Positions 7,635-11,019 of a stretch of 11,019 nucleotides of DNA are shown piece by piece. A program made the position numbers and the translations under genes. Under the pieces are notes generated by a model. The model had not been told where the DNA came from and ran no database searches. It saw nothing but the letters and a program-made list of their open reading frames with translations. The stretch covers positions 1 to 11,019 of the forward strand of contig JAJFUG010000199.1 in NCBI GenBank assembly GCA_021372515.1, given 5' to 3'. The stretch comes from a bacterium (GTDB lineage Bacteria > Gemmatimonadota > Glassbacteria > GWA2-58-10). Numbering within the stretch: position 1 is the stretch's first letter; every line of letters begins with the position of its first letter.

Positions 7635-8875
7635 GGAGCGCCTTGAGCCTGCCGGAGGGAAGAATTCTGCTGGTCACCAACACCCTGGGCCGCTGGGGCG
7701 AGACCAACGGGGTGGAGTACACCTACCGCAGCCTGATCGAGCAGTTCCGTCACGCCGCTCTGCCGCTGGATGTGGTCACTTACGGGCCGCATGACGCGGT
7801 GGAGAGCGAGGGCGGCCTGCGGTTTTTCACCCACCGTCCCCGTCTGCCCCTGCGGATCGACCCCACGCTCTGGGTCGACCCGCTGTTCCGTTTCTCGGGA
7901 CTGGCCGCGCACCTGGCCCAGGAAAGCTACACCCTGGTGCACAGCGGCACTCCCGACCCGTTGGGCTGGTTCGGGGCCCGTCTGGCCGCGCGCCAGGGCG
8001 TGCCGCTGGTCACGGTCTACCACACCCTGCTCGACTACTACGCCCGCGTCCGGGTGGGCCGTCACCTGGGCCCCGCCACCGGCAAGCTCGCCGAGCGCGC
8101 GATGGCCAACATTCTTAACCGCTATTACGGCCGCTCCGACCTGATCCTGGCCCCCTCGGCGGCTACACGCTCCCATGTGGCCCGGCTGTTCTCCCCCCAG
8201 GTGAACGTGCTCTCGCGCGGGGTGGACACCGCGCAGTTCAACCCGGCCCGCAGAACGCGCCGCGAGGGACCCGTGCAGGCCCTGTACGTGGGACGGGTGG
8301 CGCCGGAAAAAAACATGCAGCTCCTGGAGAAAGTGTTCTCCGCCCGGCCCAAGATCGCCCTGCGCGTGGTGGGGGACGGCCCCTACCTGAGCCGCATGAA
8401 ACGCAGCCTGCCCCAGGCCGAGTACAGCGGACGGCTGACCGGGGAGCCGCTGTGGCGCGCTTTCGCCGATGCCGACCTGTTCGTGTTCCCCTCGCGCTCC
8501 GAGACTTTCGGCAACGTCGTCCGTCAGGCCATGGCCAGCGCACTGCCCGTGGTGGTGACCGACGGGCCCGGGGTGAGCGAGCAGGTGCGCGACTCCGTGG
8601 ACGGGTTCGTGGCCGCGGATGACCAGGCTTTCGCCGCGGCGGTGGACCGCCTGGCCGAGAGCCGTTCCCTGCGGATCCACATGGGCTGGGAGGCGCGCCA
8701 TTCGGCGATGCGCTTTGGCTGGGAGAACGTGTTCCACGAGCTGCTGGAGCAGTATGAAGTGGCGCTGGAGCTTTGCCGTGCCCGCCTGGCCGAGTCCGCT
8801 CCGACTCCGGCCCGGAGCGCGGCGCAACCGGGCGGCGCACTGCAAGCCAGCCGGGCCGTCGGCCTGCGTGGCTGA
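7631..8875 (+). CDS. GT4-family glycosyltransferase (GT-B fold)
   Basis: A 414-residue retaining glycosyltransferase resembling alpha-mannosyl or glucosyl transferases of the MgtA/PimB/DGDG-synthase kind. The N-terminal Rossmann half holds LVTNTLGRWGETNGVEY (14-30, acceptor-loop glycine region) and VTVYHTLLDYYA (127-138). The C-terminal half holds SRGVDTAQFNP (195-205), GRVAPEKN (221-228, with the Arg/Lys that bind donor phosphate), VVGDGPYL and SRSETFGNVV (288-297). The EX7E motif has E291, but the second position is Q299. The last 30 or so residues are Ala/Pro-rich and probably disordered. The GTG at 7631 overlaps the PHP stop by four bases. TTG 7643 is a rival start because AGGAG (7634-7638) sits 4 bases before it and homology begins just after. 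Substrate not determinable; lipid or cell-envelope glycosylation is the likeliest setting. Confidence 0.9.
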   Translation: MRSALSLPEGRILLVTNTLGRWGETNGVEYTYRSLIEQFRHAALPLDVVTYGPHDAVESEGGLRFFTHRPRLPLRIDPTLWVDPLFRFSGLAAHLAQESYTLVHSGTPDPLGWFGARLAARQGVPLVTVYHTLLDYYARVRVGRHLGPATGKLAERAMANILNRYYGRSDLILAPSAATRSHVARLFSPQVNVLSRGVDTAQFNPARRTRREGPVQALYVGRVAPEKNMQLLEKVFSARPKIALRVVGDGPYLSRMKRSLPQAEYSGRLTGEPLWRAFADADLFVFPSRSETFGNVVRQAMASALPVVVTDGPGVSEQVRDSVDGFVAADDQAFAAAVDRLAESRSLRIHMGWEARHSAMRFGWENVFHELLEQYEVALELCRARLAESAPTPARSAAQPGGALQASRAVGLRG

Positions 8876-8900
8876 TTCAGGAGATATATCTCAGGAGATT

Positions 8901-8938
8901 GCCCTGTCGGGAGCGGTTCCCGGTGGGGCTTTTTGTTT
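8901..8938 (+). terminator. rho-independent terminator of the PHP/GT4 operon
   Basis: A 12-pair stem (8901-8912 with 8918-8929, including three G-T pairs) closes a 5-base loop and is followed by TTTTTGTTT. It lies 25 bases after the glycosyltransferase stop. Between them is a perfect palindrome, GAGATATATCTC (8881-8892), flanked by two copies of TCAGGAGAT (8877-8885 and 8891-8899); its role is unknown. Confidence 0.85.
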
Positions 8939-9137
8939 CTGCACAAAAATATTTTGCACCAAACGCTCTAAATGCTTCATTTGCAATAACTTTTCTGGTA
9001 TTTGCAGGTTTGCTCTGTTATTTTACATTCGGTCGACTTTTTGGTATTTCCCAGGATTAGGGACTGACAATATGTGCATGGATGCTGGAAACATGTTTGC
9101 GATATTGTGTAGAAAGCACTGGACAACATAAAAATGC
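8939..9137. other. AT-rich non-coding left edge of the acquired island
   Basis: No convincing gene lies here. Open frames that enter from the glycosyltransferase gene end with no family resemblance and no ribosome site. The base composition drops sharply from GC-rich to AT-rich directly after the operon terminator. No terminal inverted repeats, tRNA end or attachment-site duplication could be seen by eye. Confidence 0.55.
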
Positions 9138-9166
9138 TTGACTTTTTGTGTGTGTGCGCCGATAAT
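9138..9166 (+). promoter_or_regulatory. sigma70-like promoter of the yefM-yoeB operon
   Basis: TTGACT (9138-9143) and GATAAT (9161-9166) are 17 bases apart, close to ideal. Transcription would start near 9173, inside the putative operator, leaving a leader of about 33 bases with AGGAGG at 9195-9200. Confidence 0.75.
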
Positions 9167-9168
9167 GA

Positions 9169-9188
9169 AGTACATAATTCCTGTACAG
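9169..9188 (+). promoter_or_regulatory. putative YefM operator (TGTACA palindromes)
   Basis: The perfect palindrome CTGTACAG (9181-9188) and the near-copy AGTACA (9169-9174), about 13 bases apart centre to centre, lie directly after the -10 box. In Escherichia coli, YefM and the YefM-YoeB complex bind paired palindromes with a TGTACA core next to their promoter. The same core, pairing and position here suggest conserved conditional autorepression. The motif match is seen; binding is inferred. Confidence 0.65.
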
Positions 9189-9205
9189 CTATTTAGGAGG
9201 AAACA

Positions 9206-9484
9206 ATGGTGCAGACCACATATACTGCCCTGCGGGGTAATCTTGCGGAATTTATGGATCGCGCCGTAGAGGATAGCGAGATTATTATTGTCCATCGTAA
9301 TAAAGTTCCTGCTGTGGCAATGCTTGCCGCCACTGAGCTGGAAAGTCTTTTGGAAACACTTTATTTGCTCCGCTCGCCAAACAACCGCCGTCGCTTGTTC
9401 AGCGCCTTTAAACGTGCAGAGGAAGGAACTGTCACTCCTTCCTCACTCGATGACCTTCTTAAAGAGGTTGGTCTTGCCGAATGA
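9206..9484 (+). CDS. yefM: antitoxin of the YefM (Phd/YefM) family
   Basis: A 92-residue antitoxin. The N-terminal half is the DNA-binding and dimer domain of the family: an opening TTYTALRGNLAEFMDRAVED, then the strand-turn IIIVHRNKVPAVAMLAATELESL at about 26-48. The C-terminal half is charged and probably wraps and blocks the toxin's active site. It is expected to neutralise the downstream YoeB and to repress its own operon through the TGTACA sites. A strong AGGAGG lies 5 bases before the ATG. Its stop overlaps the toxin start (ATGA), the usual coupling in these modules. Codon use is far less GC-biased than in the surrounding genes, in line with horizontal gain. Confidence 0.93.
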   Translation: MVQTTYTALRGNLAEFMDRAVEDSEIIIVHRNKVPAVAMLAATELESLLETLYLLRSPNNRRRLFSAFKRAEEGTVTPSSLDDLLKEVGLAE

Positions 9485-9756
9485 ATCCGCCGCACAAGAC
9501 CTATAAGTCGGTCTTCCATGATGAGTTTAAGGAGGATTTGGCGGCTTGGGTAAAGCAAGACAGGAAGGTTGCAGAGAGAATAAAGCGCTTAGTGAGAGCA
9601 ATCTTAGATGATCCATTCAGGGGAATCGGCAAGCCGGAACCGCTGAAATATTGGGAACCTACTGCATGGTCCCGGCGCATAAATCACGAACACAGAATAG
9701 TTTATCGAGTCAAAGACGACCGAATCGACTTTCTTCAGTGTATGTATCACTACTGA
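9481..9756 (+). CDS. yoeB: mRNA interferase toxin of the YoeB/Txe family
   Basis: A 91-residue RelE-fold ribosome-dependent endoribonuclease that cleaves mRNA in the A site. It has the family signature GKPEPLKYWEPTAWSRRI and ends in the typical CMYHY. Aligned by eye to Escherichia coli YoeB, the catalytic E46, R65 and H83 correspond to E53, R72 and H90, with the final Tyr kept at Y91. It should therefore be active. It carries about seven extra residues at the N-terminus compared with the E. coli protein. No good ribosome site sits at the usual distance, so translation likely depends on coupling to yefM via the 4-base overlap. A strong terminator follows within 10 bases. Confidence 0.95.
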   Translation: MNPPHKTYKSVFHDEFKEDLAAWVKQDRKVAERIKRLVRAILDDPFRGIGKPEPLKYWEPTAWSRRINHEHRIVYRVKDDRIDFLQCMYHY

Positions 9757-9764
9757 GACAAGAC

Positions 9765-9797
9765 AAAACGGGGCGATCGAAAGGTCGCCCCGTTTTT
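9765..9797. terminator. bidirectional terminator of yefM-yoeB with GAAA tetraloop
   Basis: A stem of 14 pairs (9765-9778 with 9783-9796) begins AAAACGGGGCGA and ends TCGCCCCGTTTT. It is capped by GAAA (9779-9782), a GNRA tetraloop, and followed by more T. Because both ends are A or T tracts it can stop transcription from either side. Confidence 0.92.
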
Positions 9798-9825
9798 GTT
9801 GAGCCAATAAAAAGGCTTCAGTGTC

Positions 9826-10314
9826 ATGGTGGGGGTGAGGATATTCAATTTCAACCTGGACGTGAAATATCCGGGATTGGTGGACCTGCATAATTACAGC
9901 TACAAACATCTTAATCTATTCACCAACGATCCATATCACCCGTCGAAAGTCAGTCATTATGGGAAAATTCAACTTGTCAGAAAAATTCTTGAGCTGGACG
10001 AAGCGTTTGGGAAGGCCTTGAATGAAGGAGCTTTCGATGAGACCAATCCAAAGGACCCAGAGGGGCCGTGTCTTAGACCGGACAAAAAGAAAATATTGCT
10101 TAACGACATGAGCCTGCCTTGGGGAGGATTATTTAAACAGAATGGCGATATATCACGCAAAGAACACAACCAACACAGATGGGGCGATTGCTTCGACATT
10201 AGTCGTCTTAAAGGCGGTGAGGATGCTTTATATTGGTACTGGTTAAAGACAGAAGGTAAAAAAATTGTTGGGAATATGTATGATGAAGGTAAAGTATTGC
10301 ACTTTTATATTTAA
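9826..10314 (+). pseudogene. orphaned C-terminal domain of a LAS-type (M15-like) peptidoglycan peptidase
   Basis: 162 residues, AT-rich, not clearly a complete gene. From memory of the family, secreted LAS-fold (lysostaphin/D-Ala-D-Ala/sonic hedgehog) peptidases carry an HP..HYG segment, then NDMSLPxGGLFD...HxxHRxGxxVD, then DE-x4-HWH at the end. Here I see HPSKVSHYG (38-46), NDMSLPWGGLF (93-103), HNQHRWGDCFD (114-124, giving the HxxxxxxD zinc pair H117/D124) and DEGKVLHFY (153-161). The final motif reads H-F-Y, so the third zinc ligand, the second His of HxH, is Tyr161. There is no signal peptide and no N-terminal Ig-like part, and the frame is open upstream only to 9811. The ribosome site is weak (AAGG, 10 bases before ATG) and sits just behind a terminator. 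A truncated, inactive remnant is most likely. A small cytoplasmic protein of new function cannot be excluded. Confidence 0.6.
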
Positions 10315-10937
10315 TCCGCGCCTTGCAGGCAAAGCCATCTGTCTCCGTCGAAATAGTAAATTTCAGAGGTGCTGTTCAGGACCCAGAAATTTATGCCTTG
10401 GTGCCTGCGGCCTGCCGGCGGCTCCGGGCCTGCAAAAGCCTTTTGCAGTCTGAGGATATAATCGAAATCCGCGGTTTCGAGGCTGAAAGCGCAGTACGCC
10501 TTCGCTTCTTTTAAAATCCAGTAGCGTGACATCTCTTCAGCGTGGACAAAGGAACAGGAATCCGCCTGTCCGGAGAAAAACACCAGAAGTTCCAGGCTGT
10601 CCGCCCTCAGAGCGAGCAGGGCCACGTCTTTTTCGCCCCGACCGTCGAAATCCCCCTGGGTGACGTTGTTGGGCGGGTCCTCCCAGTCGATGCATGTCTG
10701 CGGTATCGAGTACCCCCGCGCCTCCAGCCAGTCGGCCACGGACGCGGGCAGGCCCGGGAAATCCCGCGGGGCTATCCGCACCGTGTCCACATGCACCACT
10801 GTTGTGGGTGTGGTGTCCTTTATGGCGGGCGCTTGCACTGCCGCCGAAGCGGGCGCAGGGGCCGGGGCGCTTTCATCTCCCCCGCGGCCGCAGGCGGCGG
10901 TGACGAGGAGCAGGGCGGCGAGAAGCAATCGGGGCAT
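10311..10937 (-). CDS. putative lipoprotein with EF-hand-like (VCBS/FG-GAP) loop
   Basis: A 208-residue protein of unknown function. A hydrophobic N-terminus ends in LVTAAC, a lipobox with C16 as the lipidated residue. A Pro/Ala-rich linker (about 20-40) would tether the domain to the membrane. The folded part includes GDFDGRGEKDVALLAL (95-110), in which D96, D98, G101 and D104 make a DxDGxGxxD calcium-binding loop as in VCBS/FG-GAP repeats, followed by strands as in those domains. Several cysteines (C82, C128 and later ones) could form disulfides outside the cytoplasm. GGAG lies 6 bases before the ATG, and a good promoter lies upstream. Its stop codon shares TTAA (10311-10314) with the stop of the converging peptidase remnant, so its 3' end coincides with the edge of the AT-rich island. 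Whether its C-terminus is native is open. Confidence 0.75.
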   Translation of the reverse strand: MPRLLLAALLLVTAACGRGGDESAPAPAPASAAVQAPAIKDTTPTTVVHVDTVRIAPRDFPGLPASVADWLEARGYSIPQTCIDWEDPPNNVTQGDFDGRGEKDVALLALRADSLELLVFFSGQADSCSFVHAEEMSRYWILKEAKAYCAFSLETADFDYILRLQKAFAGPEPPAGRRHQGINFWVLNSTSEIYYFDGDRWLCLQGAD

Positions 10938-10967
10938 GGCAGGCTCCAGGGAACGGTTTCAGCGAAA

Positions 10968-10997
10968 ATAATAACAGGGCCCGGCCGCGACTGTCAA
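10968..10997 (-). promoter_or_regulatory. sigma70-like promoter of the lipoprotein gene
   Basis: On the minus strand a perfect TTGACA (10997-10992) precedes TATTAT (10973-10968) by 18 bases, or TTATTA by 17. Transcription would begin near 10961, giving a short leader of about 24 bases that holds the GGAG ribosome site. Confidence 0.72.
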
Positions 10998-11019
10998 ATG
11001 ATACGTCCCTGCCACGAAC

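Noticed and set aside
7547-8845. 432-codon minus-strand frame opposite the glycosyltransferase, and a similar 323-codon frame at 6522-7493
   Set aside because: Both are mirror shadows of strongly supported plus-strand genes and contain no recognisable motifs.
8773-9060. 95-codon plus-strand frame with a hydrophobic C-terminal stretch after the GT4 gene
   Set aside because: It begins inside the glycosyltransferase gene in another frame, crosses the terminator, and has no ribosome site; the hydrophobic stretch comes from the AT-rich DNA.
1-11019. CRISPR arrays, tRNA or rRNA genes, transposases
   Set aside because: No regularly spaced repeats, no cloverleaf-like sequence and no transposase or integrase motifs were found on either strand.

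Overview
The window is a chromosomal stretch from a GC-rich bacterium. Most genes have strongly G/C-biased third codon positions, and a more AT-rich island lies at about 8935-10315. No 16S or other taxonomic marker is present, so the lineage is uncertain. Two promoters (upstream of the UroD-like gene and of bipA) fit the Bacteroidota-type pattern TTG-N19-TAnnTTTG with the same spacing. This hints at the FCB (Fibrobacterota-Chlorobiota-Bacteroidota) superphylum, possibly an uncultivated GC-rich lineage. That is inference only.

Layout. (1) At 1-1868, minus strand, a two-gene operon encodes a UroD/MtaA-like protein fused to two thioredoxin-fold domains, followed with a 4-base overlap by a CobW-type (G3E) GTPase that runs off the left edge. 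(2) At 2082-2891, divergent, a secreted SGNH-like hydrolase has its own sigma70-like promoter and terminator. (3) At 3108-4943 lies the translational GTPase BipA/TypA, with its own promoter and a terminator. (4) At 5049-6065, minus strand, lies a polytopic WecA/MraY-family sugar-1-phosphate transferase that converges on bipA. (5) At 6066-6584 there is a gene-free stretch. (6) At 6585-8875 a translationally coupled pair encodes a PHP-domain metal phosphoesterase and a GT4 glycosyltransferase with a changed EX7E motif, closed by a strong terminator. (7) The AT-rich island holds a complete YefM-YoeB toxin-antitoxin operon with promoter, TGTACA operator and GAAA-tetraloop terminator. It also holds what looks like the orphaned C-terminal domain of a LAS-type (M15-like) peptidoglycan peptidase. 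(8) At 10311-10937, minus strand, lies a lipoprotein with an EF-hand-like DxDGxGxxD loop and a good promoter.

How the genes may work together. The first operon resembles a corrinoid/methyl-transfer module: UroD-fold methyltransferases use zinc and corrinoids, and CobW GTPases are metal chaperones. The fused redox domains are the unusual part. The WecA-like enzyme, the PHP protein and the GT4 enzyme suggest envelope glycan or glycolipid synthesis. The island looks acquired: its composition, its self-contained addiction module and the broken gene next to it all differ from the surroundings. The most rewarding leads are the UroD-Trx-Trx/CobW operon, the Bacteroidota-like promoter pair, the PHP/GT4 pair and the zinc-ligand-deficient peptidase remnant.
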